In this document: positions 23,857-35,502 of the stretch, piece after piece
Layout: each line of letters starts with the position of its first letter
How positions within the stretch are numbered: position 1 is the first letter of the stretch
Assembly: GCA_000231825.2 (NCBI GenBank)
Contig: JH720293.1
Location: 2,999,422-3,063,421 of the forward strand
DNA: 64,000 bases
Reading direction: 5' to 3'
Source: Tetrahymena elliotti 4EA
Lineage: Eukaryota; Ciliophora; Oligohymenophorea; Hymenostomatida; Tetrahymenidae
The notes under the pieces: model-generated
What the model saw: only the letters and a program-made list of their open reading frames with translations
Told to the model about the DNA's origin: nothing
Databases searched by the model: none
Made by a program: the position numbers and the translations under genes

Positions 23857-24323
23857 TTAGTGAAAAAATATAATATTTATAATTGGAGTAAATATGTGGA
23901 ATTAATAAGATTTAAAAATATCTTTTATAATATACCCTTTTTTGATAATTTATATTTTAATAGCTTTTGTTTAATTTTATTGATTTTATAAAAATTTAAT
24001 TGTCTCAAAGCAAACACTTTCGCTTTGCAGAATTAATTTAAGCATTTATTTTTAAATATTTTGGGAAAGCAAAAAGGTCATCTTCAAAATAAAAAATAAC
24101 AAGTTTCCTCAATGCTGAAAGAGAATTATTGTCTAAATAAAAAAGATGGGGTCGAGAATATAAGAACTTCACAAGTACTTATCAAAAAAATAATTTTCGC
24201 TTACATATTCTGAACTTAAAAAAAAGCTAAATAAATTTAGCTTTCAATAAAATTTTATTAAATATCTTTCGGGTCGGTGAATAAATTAAAGAAAGTATTC
24301 TTAAAAATGATTACATTTATCAA
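23857..24323. other. A+T-rich intergenic region
   Basis: This is a spacer between two same-strand hypothetical genes. It should hold the promoter of the 22390-23856 gene. No further feature was seen. Confidence 0.5.
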
Positions 24324-25082
24324 TCAAAATAGCAATTTGCATTTTAATGTAAAATTAGGAAATAGAAAAAAAGTAAAAATATTTTACAGTTCTTCTTCAA
24401 AATCTTCTTAGAAATTTTGAATTTTTGCTTTTTCTAATGAAGAGTGTAAGGTAGATATTTTGAGTTCTGACTAATTTACAGATTAAATTTCACCAGATAA
24501 ATCTTCTATGTTGATAGAGTTTATTCTAGTACTTGCTTTTCTTGATAAAGATTCATAGTTCCCTTTCTAATCTTTCCTTTCAGTGGTTGTTGGAGATATG
24601 GTAGGAGATAAGCAGGATATAAAATTTACAGATTATATGGCCTTCTATACGCATGAAGGGCGGCTTCTTTATCCTTTCTTACTCTAGTTTTAAGGAGTAG
24701 GAGTTTTGCATTCTATATTTGGTGACTAATTAGAAAAGGCTTCAATCGATTTACCAAAAAAATGATTGAGCTTAACTACTTAGTTATCTATTTTAATTTT
24801 GATTGACAGCTTATAGTAACCTTCCCTTATTTATGAAAGGCTTTGTTTTACCTTTAAGAGCTGACTTTCTTCTGGATTTATGTCTTCTTCCTAGCAAACA
24901 GTCTGCCTTTAACAATGTTAGTAGTAACAGAGGTTGAGATCTGCCAGATAAACTGCCTTTTAAGATGTGTTTTAATTGTCTTAGCCTCCTCTCTAAGATG
25001 ATTCTTCATCTGAATCTAGAGAGGGAGGCAGCCCCTGCCGCATCGAGGCGTAGGGCAGTTGTATCGGCTAATTAATCTTCAT
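24324..25082 (-). CDS. Hypothetical Ser/Gln-rich protein with an unusually G+C-rich 5' end
   Basis: A single frame of 252 residues runs from MKINQPIQLPYASMRQ to TGA at 24324. The protein is hydrophilic, rich in Ser, Gln, Lys and Glu, with scattered Cys (LNLCYYQHCQRQTVCQEED) and a central IREGYYKLSIKIKID that could be a strand pair. No signal peptide or membrane segment is seen, and no family is recognised. The first 30 codons use G+C-rich codons (CTG, CCC, GCC, CGG) rare elsewhere in this window. Codon use becomes typical downstream. The last dozen residues (FTFFLFPNF) look like spacer, so an intron near the end is possible. Confidence 0.65.
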
Positions 25083-28000
25083 ACCTTTGTATTGTATTAT
25101 TCAAAGCAATCAATATTAATATAAACTTGTATTTTGTTTATTGGTTTGTATTTTATTAGGTATTAAAGCTGTTTGCTAGTCAGACTTTTCAAATCAAATT
25201 ACTTTGTTTTAAAATTAGATATATTAATTATCAAATACTAACTAATCTTATTTGCAGATTTTTTTTAATAGCATCCAATTCAAAAATTGCTAATAAATTA
25301 AAAAATATTCAGGTGCTTTTATTTAAAATTATTTATAACACTAAATCTTTTTGAGTGATTAAAGAAATGTTAATATTTATCAACCAATCAAAAACTTTAA
25401 TTAGCTTTCTGCCAAATTATTCCATTACAAATGTATTTATTTTCAATCAATAAATTATAAAAGGCCAAATACCAAATATCATTTATTATATTTATTCTAA
25501 AAGATACAAATTTTTTTCATCTAAATATCTATCTTTTTTAGATTCCGAATTTTAATTCAAATATGTGGGATTGATATAGAGCTATTTTAAGTTTTTATGC
25601 CGAACTAAAGCAACCTTTCTTTTATTAACCTAAAATAAAAAAAGAAATAGAAGGATTCAGAAAAATATTTGATTTGTCAATTCTAACTAAGAGATTCTTT
25701 CTTTTTTTTATTTATTTTTTGTTGTTTTTGGTATTTTATAATAAATTTGAATATTGCTATTGCATTATTATTAAAAATATGATTACATTAATAAAAAGAA
25801 AATAAAAATGTTTTTGGTTACACTAAAGCATTTCAAAATAGATAAAATTGCAATAGTTTTATACATTTGCTTTAGTTAGCATAGTAGTATGTGTTAAACA
25901 TTACAAATTCAAAATAATTTACTATTAAAAAGGTATTTTTTATCATTAAACCCAAGAATGATTAAAATAAATATTAACTAGTAGATCTACCCAACATAAA
26001 TAATTAAAATTTTGAAAACAAATAGTTAAAGTCATAGCATTTCTAACTAAAATCAAAATATTTCAATACACGATCTTCAATTCATTAGACATCTTCTAAA
26101 AAAATTTATTTTTACATCATTCTTAAAAAGATATTATCTTATTTTAAGTTACAATCTGACAAAATTTATAAAATTTGAAAGTAAACATACATAATAAATT
26201 CTTTTGTATTTTTGTTTAGATACAAACTAAAATAGACAATTTAAGTATCTTATTAATAAGATTAAATAGACTTACTTAAATCAACATATTTTGCTTCCAT
26301 AAAAACATTTCATTATATGTGCAAAGAGGCATCACTTTATATGTTATAGAGAGGAAAATTCAAATATTATAAACTAAAGTAAAAATTAGATGGTTAATAT
26401 TAAGCAGTTTATTGCAATAAATTTCCCAAACATAAAATTTATGCTTAAAAACTCTAATTAAAACGATAAATTAACTTGACGCTTGCAAATAACCACTTCA
26501 CAATTATTTCAATTTATCACCTTTGGATTTTTTTAAATAATTTTTAAATTTATTGTGGAAAATCTGATGTTATTTTTAACCATTTTCAAATCAAAAAGCC
26601 TTAAATAAAGTATTTGGTTAAAGAAATTATATTAAAATTAGTTTTTGCAAGGATCAAAAATAATAATTTGAATTGGAATACTATTTGAAATACAGAAAAG
26701 AAAGCAAAAATTATTTAAATTACAAATAATTTGAATAGAAAGTCCTAATAAGACTATATTCATTTGGTAAAGATTATTTTTTATTTTGTAACTATGTATA
26801 ATTTGTTTAAAAATACAAATAAATTTCTAAAATTTTTGATGGCAAGAAATAAATAATTCATTTTTAAGAAAGTAATCATCAGATGATTATTTAAATTTTT
26901 TCTTGGATTAATATAATTAATTATTTTTTTTTATTTTAAATTGAAATGCATTTTGTGGTAAAAAATTAGTATAAATACTGTCCTTATTATTATTTGGTAA
27001 TATAAATTAATTGCAATCAACTCATTAAAAGTAATAAAAATTTTCATTTCAAACTTACTGTAATAAATTGCGATTAGAAATATCTTTTATTGATGATTTT
27101 TTGATCTAAATTCAGAAGATTTCTTTTGATCAAGTGAGTGATTATTGCTAATATTATTTTTTAGCTTATTATTTGAATTCGAAAGAGTTAAAAAAATGCA
27201 TTTCTAAAAAGAAGAAATATATTCAATTTAAGTTAATTTTTATGCACCCTGCAATTCAATTCTAGTTTAGAAATCTTCCTTGCTAGAAAAATAAATAAGA
27301 TTTAAGTAAAATAACACTTTAAATGTAAAAAAAAATTCAAATTTGCTAAAATAAATTGAATTTCGAATAATTAAAGGGCCTCCCTTAAAAAGAATTGAAG
27401 GATAAAGAACACATTGTATAATCACAAAGTAACCTTTAAAAAGTTAAGCAAACTAGATTAGTTAATTATATAATTTGTAAAAATGTAAGAAAATTGAGAT
27501 CTTATTAGAAGAATTACTTGTATTTAAATTTTATTGCATCAAATAAATCACAAAAAGAAAAAATGTTATCTACTTTTTTTCAAATTAGCTTACAAGCAAA
27601 TTAATAAAAACAATTTTATTAAGAAATTCTCAAATATATTAGAGACCTTATCGGCCACTAACAGTATTAATATAAACACTTTCTCAAAAAAGGAATTAAT
27701 GAAAATTCATGAGTTACACATAAAATTTTAAATGCAAAAGAAAATTATTAAATTATATTTTTTCTATTATCCTAATTTAGCCTTCAAATACTTTGTATTA
27801 TTTTAGCTTGGTAAAGGTTAATATCCTTTTCCTAGAAAATTAAACTAATCTTTTTTCTATCTGGATTTTCTCTAAAATACATTCTGATTATTTTAAAATG
27901 CCAAAATTATTACCTGCTAATAATTTTGTAACAAGTAAGTCTTTTCATTTTATGAAGAAAATGCTATAAAAATGAGTGAGCTATCTATTTTGAGCTAAAA

Positions 28001-28807
28001 AAATAAAAAAAGAATAAAAATTTTTTCTGTTTTTTTTTTAAAAAATAATTAGAGATTAATGTTTACCCTTCTATATCTAAATACAAATATTTGATTGAAG
28101 TATTATTACTAACACTTTAGATAATTTATCTTATGTAATTTACTGACAAATTATTTTGACTTATTTTTAAATTATGATTCATTATTGAGGAAGAATTACA
28201 TTTATTTGATTAAAAAATATTTAAAAAATATTTTGATTTATTTTTACCATCCAATAATCAATGATAACTGCTCTAGTTTTTGACATTATTACAGTGACTA
28301 AGCTATTTATTGAGCTCCATCACTACCTATATTATTTCCTCTATTTGAGAAAAATCAAATTTGGATCAAATATTTTTTGAATTAATCTTACGAATTGATT
28401 TATACAAATAATTTATTTAGTTATTCACACTCTTGTAAGTTCTTAAATAAATTTGAAAATCCATCTGCATTTAGATTATTAAACCTTTTTTATATTTAAA
28501 TTTCCTAAGTTATATTTTAATTTTTAAGATAGGTTTTTATATATTTCTTAAACTTTTAAATTTGATTAAAATAATATTTTATTTTTAGTATTTTACATAG
28601 TTTAAATTCTAAATTAATTGTAAAATATAAATAATTATTATTGGTAATAGCGTAGAAAAGTTTTTTAAAAATTGAAAAATTAGCTAGTAGAAATTGTAAA
28701 TTTATGGAACAATTTTTCTATTCTCAAAAAAGAAAAAAGGATTTTCAAACTAAGCTTTTTGGAATTTCAATTAATTTACTAAATTTCGTTTAACATTCAA
28801 GTGAGTG
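25083..28807. other. Long A+T-rich intergenic region
   Basis: About 3.7 kb with no gene I can support. A Lys/Asn-rich frame near 27534-27900 has no plausible start or domain. The rest is poly-A/T-rich sequence. Confidence 0.5.
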
Positions 28808-29371
28808 TCACTACCCAAAAAAAATCAAATCAAGAAGTGTAAACACTTTTTGAAGAATTAATATTGCTAAAAAATCTTTAGAATTAAATGATTACTATCC
28901 GATGTAGAGATAAACGCTATTTAGATTAGGACAACTCTTGATTCCTAAAGATATTTATATCAAACCTTCAGATCCTATATTATTATATCTATTCAAAAAA
29001 TAGAAAAGCTTTAATTTTAAATATTATGCAAATAATTACGATCCAATAGTTAATTTGATTGTTTTTAAATTTTTACAGCTTCCCAAACTCTAGCCTATAT
29101 AGCATGCACCTTATTACCCTATTTTATTAGATCTATTAAAAGATTAATTTTGTGATTCTTGCTTATTAATAAAGTTATATGAATAAATAATAATTGACAA
29201 ATCTACTAATTCTTGACAGTTTTATAAGGCTTCAGCTAATCCTCTAGCTCCTTCAATCCCTACTTCATTTTGTCTAAAAAAAAATAATTAGGATTCTTTT
29301 GTAAAATGTCAAAGCATAAAAGTCAACTCATCCAAATTTATTATAAGCTTATGGTGATTTTTATTGTACAT
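28808..29371 (-). CDS. Short leucine-rich-repeat protein (possibly 5'-truncated)
   Basis: Four exons (29328-29371, 29199-29273, 29040-29132, 28808-28988) join in phase to 130 residues. The introns are 51-66 nt and all lie in phase 2. Repeats are of the ribonuclease-inhibitor/NLR-like type: NEVGIEGARGLAEALQNC, then NKIGQQGACYIGQSLGSC, then NNIGSEGLIQISLGIKSC. Each repeat sits in its own exon. Such LRRs bind proteins; no partner is evident. Three repeats is short, and the frame stays open upstream of the Met used (LIRGNNYHKSTF), ending at a TGA. The gene is therefore either tiny or the surviving 3' part of a longer LRR gene like that at 35503-39729. Confidence 0.6.
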
Positions 29372-30722
29372 CTTCGATGCATGCGTAAATGTAGATTTAT
29401 GATAGTTATTTCCCCTAATTAAATAAAAGGATTACAAATGATCAACAACAAAAGCATTTTATTTGAAAGCAATATTGAATCAAAAATAGAATGAATTTTT
29501 TTACATATTTTAATTTGTTGCTTTCCAAGTAAAGAAATTATTTTAAGTTGTTTAAATTTTTTGAAAGATGTATTTTTAGAGAGTGTTTTCCCTAAATAAT
29601 ATTTCTTTTATTTTTTAAATGCTATTTTTTTCCACTAGATAATTACAATCCATAGAGAATTTACTTTACATTTACTTGTCTCTGAAAAATATTGTATTAA
29701 TCTAAATAACAAATATTTTATTTTATAATATCTTAAGCAATATTATAAACTTAAAGATTCATTAGATGTACTTTTAATAAGTTTCTTCTTATATTTAATT
29801 AAAATAAGTGAGTGTTGTAAAAATAAAAATGCAACAAAAAAGATTTCATGCTTTTTATATTTAAAATATAACATTCTAAATCCACAAAATATAAAGTAAA
29901 AATACTTAAATACGATAAAATCATTTTTAGCATTTCAAATTTGAAAGTTTGATTAAGAACTTGTTCAAATCCAGTTAATTTTTAAATTTATATTTATCTC
30001 ACAAAATTCTTTCAAAAGAAAAAAACAATTTGGTTTTTAATTTAGAAAATACACAATATTTTGATAGTAACAAAAATAAGTAAAATCAAATTAAGGATAT
30101 CTAAATAATCATTTACAAATCTCAAAATATTTTTTAAAATACATTCTAATAGTCTTTTTCAAGAGCAATAAACAAAATAGAAATTATTAATACTAATTGT
30201 AACTTGAAGAGTGAGAGTAAGTTTGAAAAAAGCAATTTAATTTCCTTGCATTATCATTTGCATGTTTTTGAATACTGACAAATAATTATATTTTAATTAA
30301 ATTAAAAAGGATTTAAATCATAAAAAAATAACTTAAAGTAGTATAATTACTGACATTAAGTAAAAATTAAACGAAAATTAAGAAGCTTAAATCAAAACAC
30401 TTGTATTTGATACTATATGATATAAGCCACAAACAAGTAAAATGCAGGGAGAAAAAAATTAAATATTTTGAGAAATAATACTGAAAGCAAAACCTTAGAT
30501 ATTTAATTTGAGACTGAAGATATATCAAAATAAACTAATAAAAAAATAAGATAATACACCTATTAATAATTTCAATAGCATAATATAGATTGCATTTATT
30601 AGATTTTGATTTTTTAGTGCACTAACTTATACATATTTTAGTAACAAATTAAAGAAATTAATCATATATTATTAGTAAATGATTAAACAAATAATCAAAT
30701 AAGCAAGCAAATAAACAAACAA
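29372..30722. other. Divergent A+T-rich intergenic region
   Basis: This lies between the divergent LRR gene (-) and the membrane protein gene (+). A CAAA/CAAG-type microsatellite sits just before the latter's ATG (about 30695-30722). No other feature was recognised. Confidence 0.5.
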
Positions 30723-33700
30723 ATGGGAATAAAACTTGAAAAATTTTTAAGCTTTATAAGATAAATAGACAAGATAGATATTTATGGATAAAAAATCAGC
30801 CTTAAATTTATGAAACAATCTGAATATAAAACAAGGTTTGGTGGTTTAATTACGCTTGTGGTAGGCCTTATGACTGGACTTTGGACTTTGGTTTCTATTT
30901 ATCAGTTAATTTATTCTTAAGTAATTTCAATTATATCTCAAGAATTACTATTAGATGACAAATAAATAAATTCTATTTAATTTAGTCCTATAACATAAAG
31001 CATATTCTAAATTGGATTCTTTAATAAATATACTTAATAACCTATCGAATAGTCCTATTTTTAAATATTTTCATATTATAATTAAGAATGTGATATTACA
31101 AATTAGAAAGTAGAAGTATAATAATTATAAAATTTAATGAGCTAGCAAATCGAATTAGTCGACTGTTCAGATCTAAAAGAGTATTATTAAGAGAGTGAAG
31201 AGTTAAGCTAACTAAAGGAAGGTTATTTTTGTTTCAATAAAAGTAAATAATAAGGAGAAAAAGACATCTATCCTTAAATTGAATAAAACCTTATGTGCAG
31301 AAATAATATTAATATTATAATAGTAAAAAGAAATAACTTAGATAATTATATTTTGTAAGATATATAATAAAATAGTGCGTTAGGATTATCTATTCCAACA
31401 ACACTAATAGATAATGCAAACATTTAAAATCCATTTTAAAATGCAAATATTATGAAATAATTTGATACTAGCTAATTTTTTACTAGCTAGCTGTAATAAA
31501 TTTAATAAAAATTAATGATCTAAATTACCTTATCTGCAATTAGTATTGAAGATTAAAGAAATTATTCTATTTAAGAAAATAGAGATTTGCAATCCTTCAC
31601 AATTTAATCTGTTTCAGACAAAGTAAATTATTTTCTAAAAAATATATTATATTATTAATCACTCCAAATTCAGTTAATCAATAGGGCTCTTGATTCGAAT
31701 GATTTAAAATAGTTGAAAAATAATGTTGATGAAACCGATATTTTGTTTAAAGTCAAGATTGGTTTTTCTGAACTAAATTACAATAAAAAATATATTAGAT
31801 AATTTTAAAGTATTCCATCTATTCTAGGTAGTTTAGGAGGAGGTATTAAGATAGTAGTTCTCATGGGATTCTTGATAGTTAGTCCTTTAAGCTCAATTCA
31901 CTTCTAGAAGACTATGCTAAATGAGGTTTTTAACTTTGAAAATGACTAAGATGATGACTCACTACAATATAATAGAAATAATCTTCATTCTTTAAAATCA
32001 ATAGAAGGATTATAGACACATAATAAAAATCACACTGGAAATAATAACACTAATAATTCGTAACACTAAGATTAAACAAAAAAATAATCTGGATCCAAAG
32101 GCTTTTTAAAAATTAACTTTTCAGAAAACTAAAACGTCATGCATACCAGTTCTCCATAATATAGATAACCTCTTAAAAATGTTAACAATTTTAGCCAAGG
32201 AACAAACGGAAATTAAAAGAAAGAAATCATACCTACATCTACTAAAAGTGTAGTAATACCTAAATCTATCCAGAATATAGAAAAACAGAAATAAAATAAA
32301 TCTGCTTAAAATAATAAATTAACAAATCATCTTCCATATTAAAATAGCTTGATTTTTTCTAAATAATCTCAATAGCCAGAAAGCAATTTCGAAGAGCTAA
32401 ACTTTACCCAGCTGAGTTAACTTAAAGGAGGAGAAAGGAAAAATAAAATGAAAGAAATCATAAAAGGAACAATTCTAATTAATTCGTAAAGATAGATAGA
32501 TTCTCAGTAAAATTTAGAAATTAATTCCCCTATGCCTAAACTACCCTAAAGACTATCTTTTGTATCAAATGCTTAATCTCAAAATACCAATGCATTAAAC
32601 AAGAAGAAACAAAATGACTAAAAGAAAGCAGAGGAGTAGATATTCGAAAAATACTTCAAAACAACATTTAATCCTCTAAAAATTTCATTTCTTTAGAGCT
32701 TATTTTACTATATATGGCCTTTTGGTAAATTTAAAAGAACAAAAGAATAGATGAGCTACTCTATTGATAAGCTAAATTACCATTTAGATAGTATTTATAT
32801 AATTAAAAAACTTCTTGAAATTGACAAGCTTAAGATTCTTTTGTTGGATGAAAATTAGATCAAATTATTTGAATTTTTACCAAAACCAACCATAAATTTG
32901 AAAAAAGTAGAAAATTAGTAATAATCTTTTTAAGACAGTTCTTGTTTAGTCAGTGAAGATGATTAAAAAAAAATTAATGTTTTATATTAGGATACAAGAA
33001 ACGAATTGACAAAAGCCACATAAGCATTCTAAGCTTTCTAGACAATAAAATCCAAGCCTACATTAACTTAAATAGATAGAAAACTAATTGATTTACTTGA
33101 TCCTAAGATAGCTGATTACTTCAACTAAGATGATGATGATAACAAATCTTAAATGATACCATTAAATTAAATGTCATAGGAGAATGAAAATAATCATCCA
33201 ATAAATTTCTTTGAAAAAGATTTAACTCATAAAAACTAACTCTATAGTCTACCTGAAAATACACCTACAAATTCTTAAAATTTTATCAAAGATTCTTATT
33301 AAAAAAATAAAGGAAGCAGTGGATACATTAGCTCTCCTTTTGAGATATATAGAAGTGCAGCAAAGAAGGCCTCTATGTTCAAATAGCCATAATTAGCAAT
33401 TAAGAGAGGCTCTCTTAATGTAAGTCCTTAATCTAACAAATATGATGAAGAAGTAGATTTAGAAAACAATAATTTAAAAATCTATAATTAAGGAGAATAA
33501 CAAGCACAAACAAGACTAGCTCGTTTGAAGTCACATTCCAGTGAAGACATTTAAAGTAAACTTAAAAGAAGCAAGGATCATACAATATCAAGCTCTTAAA
33601 GTAAAGAGGGTTCAGGCTTTTATTATGGTGTTAAAAATATTTCAGCTTAGTAACCCAAATCATTAGAAATGTAAAAAATCATGTTGGAAAATTCACATTT

Positions 33701-34154
33701 TGAATATGATAAAATAAATGGCGATATGGAAGAATCTCTTTATAAAGGTGAGTAGGAAAGAAGATCTTCAGGTTTAAAGCAAAAATTTGATATCAGTAAC
33801 CATACAAATAATGTCTTATCAAATTCTGTTTTAAGTGATGCAAGCCATTACATAATTGCAGATGAATCAATAAAATTGTAAAATATAGATTGCTAAAATT
33901 TACAAAAATTCACTTAGTAAAACAAATTTAGTAAATCTTTTAATTATTCTACCTTATCATAGATGATACATAAATAAATTGAAAACTAGACTGAATAAAT
34001 TTTTAGCAGTAAAAACCAGTCAGATTTACAAGAAAAAAAGAGTTCTTTAAATGAAGAAAATAAATTAGTTTCACAATATGAAATTTAAATTAACTTACAA
34101 AAAAAAATAAATAGTTAAGAAAATGTTAATTGATCTCGAGTAAACCATTTTTGA
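30723..34154 (+). CDS. Two-pass membrane protein with long disordered cytosolic tail (ciliate-type)
   Basis: One uninterrupted exon of 1143 residues. The N-terminus MGIKLEKFLSFIRQIDKIDI is followed by YGQKISLKFMKQ, EYKTRFGGL and a membrane segment at about 41-63. I associate an 'ID-x-(F/Y)G' lead, then YKT-x2-GG, with a large group of ciliate membrane proteins of unknown function. Between the segments is a region of about 310 residues, probably extracytosolic, with several Cys (QECDITNQ, GYFCFNKS, NLMCRNN). A second membrane segment (IVVLMGFLIVSP, about 375-392) follows SLGGG. The remaining 750 residues are Gln/Asn/Ser-rich with basic patches. Gln is mostly TAA/TAG. It may be a channel-like or adhesion protein; topology is inferred from hydrophobicity only. 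Confidence 0.88.
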
Positions 34155-34553
34155 GTCTATATTTTCAAATAAAAAAATGTATTGTTGATGCAAAGACTTA
34201 TCTAGAATGGGTAAATGATAATGTAAACGAGTAAAAATACACTGAAAGTCAATTATCCTCTTCACTAGCATGTTGAAAAAGATGTTTCAGTTGAGCTAAA
34301 AAATAATTAAAAATAAATTAGAAAAAATGACATTTTTGAAAGAAATTAGTGTGGATTTACATACTAAAATAAAAAAGTATTTATTCTTTGTTCTATTTTT
34401 GTATTAAATTTTAATTTTATTTAACAGACTTAATTTCACTTCAATTTAGCTACAAAATTTTATCATAAATTAATTAATCAATATTTTTTAATTAATTTAT
34501 AATTATTTATTTTCAAATTTATCTAAAGTATATAATTTTAAAAAAGAAAAGCA
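34155..34553. other. Intergenic region before MND1
   Basis: About 400 bp of A+T-rich DNA between two same-strand genes. It must contain the MND1 promoter and the upstream gene's 3' end. No motif is distinctive. Confidence 0.5.
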
Positions 34554-35457
34554 ATGAAAAGAGTAAAAGGTTTATCAGCTTAAGAAAAACAAAAGGCCAT
34601 ATTGGAAATATTTTTTGAGACTGTAAGGAGATTTAATTAAACTAAATAATCAATAAAATATATTTTTATATGAAAATAGAGAGATATCTTTAACAAAGAA
34701 GAAATTGAAAAAGAGGCTAAAAAGAAAAGGATCAATAGTAATTTTCTTATTTTTTTCTATATTATTCTTTTAATGTTTCTTATTTAGATCCATAGGATGT
34801 GCAGGATATTCTTAAAGTTCTAGTATAAGATAATTTAATCAATAAAGATAAGGTAGGAATAGGGTCTTTCTTTTGGTCTTTTCCTAATGAGAAAAAGGAG
34901 GAAGTATATATATTTTTACACATTAAGAAAGCTAATTTGTCTGAATTAAAATAGATGATTAAGGTTATAAAGAGCTTGGATGAAAAAATGATTTCATGCA
35001 ATCAGAAAATTTAAGAAACAGAATAAAAAATTTAAATTGAATAGAGTTTGAGAGTATCAGTAAATCAAATTAATTTAATTTAATTTAAAAATATGATTAA
35101 TAATCTAAAAATTACAGGATAATAGAAATAACCTATTAAGTCAACATTTGAGCCTCAAAAAATTAGTTGAATAAAAATCTAAACAAGTTAATTTGTTAAA
35201 AAGAAATGACCCAAAAAGAGTTTAAGAACTGAGTAATTCAAATTTATATTTTTTTGAAAAAGGTTAATAATTTTCTTTTGATTTCACAAGAAAATAAAAT
35301 AGAGTAGTATAGAGTGCTTGCTAATTTATGGGGAGATAATATTGAAGCACTTTTATCATTTTTAAGGAAAAAGCTTTACATGAATGCGTAAGATATAAAA
35401 AATTACAAAGAAGCTTTTGAAATTGATTAAGAAATAGAATATATAGAAACTGTATGA
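34554..35457 (+). CDS. MND1: Meiotic nuclear division protein 1 (MND1)
   Basis: Five exons (34554-34622, 34680-34737, 34788-35059, 35118-35232, 35291-35457) splice in phase to 226 residues; animal MND1 has about 205. The N-terminus MKRVKGLSAQEKQKAILEIF matches the family's KKGLS-x-EEK start. A winged-helix-like part with IFNKEEIEKEAKK and VGIGSFFWSFPNEK (family: IGTSNYYWAFP) follows. A central Lys/Glu coiled coil and the C-terminal ANLWGDNIEALLSFL (family: ANRWTDNI) complete the match. MND1 pairs with HOP2 through the coiled coil and stimulates Dmc1/Rad51 strand invasion in meiosis. Introns are 50-58 nt. The gene is convergent with, and only 45 bp from, the large LRR gene, so their 3' ends probably overlap. 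Confidence 0.95.
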
Positions 35458-35502
35458 ATGATTATTATTAAATTATTGCTTCTTCTTTCCTGAATACCAA
35501 TC

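Noticed and set aside
27480..27900. Lys/Asn-rich frame near 27.5-27.9 kb
   Set aside because: No convincing start, no domain and composition typical of A+T-rich spacer; one-stop codes give many such frames.
29940..29990. tRNA-like GTTCAAATCC motif
   Set aside because: No acceptor stem or other arm could be paired around it.
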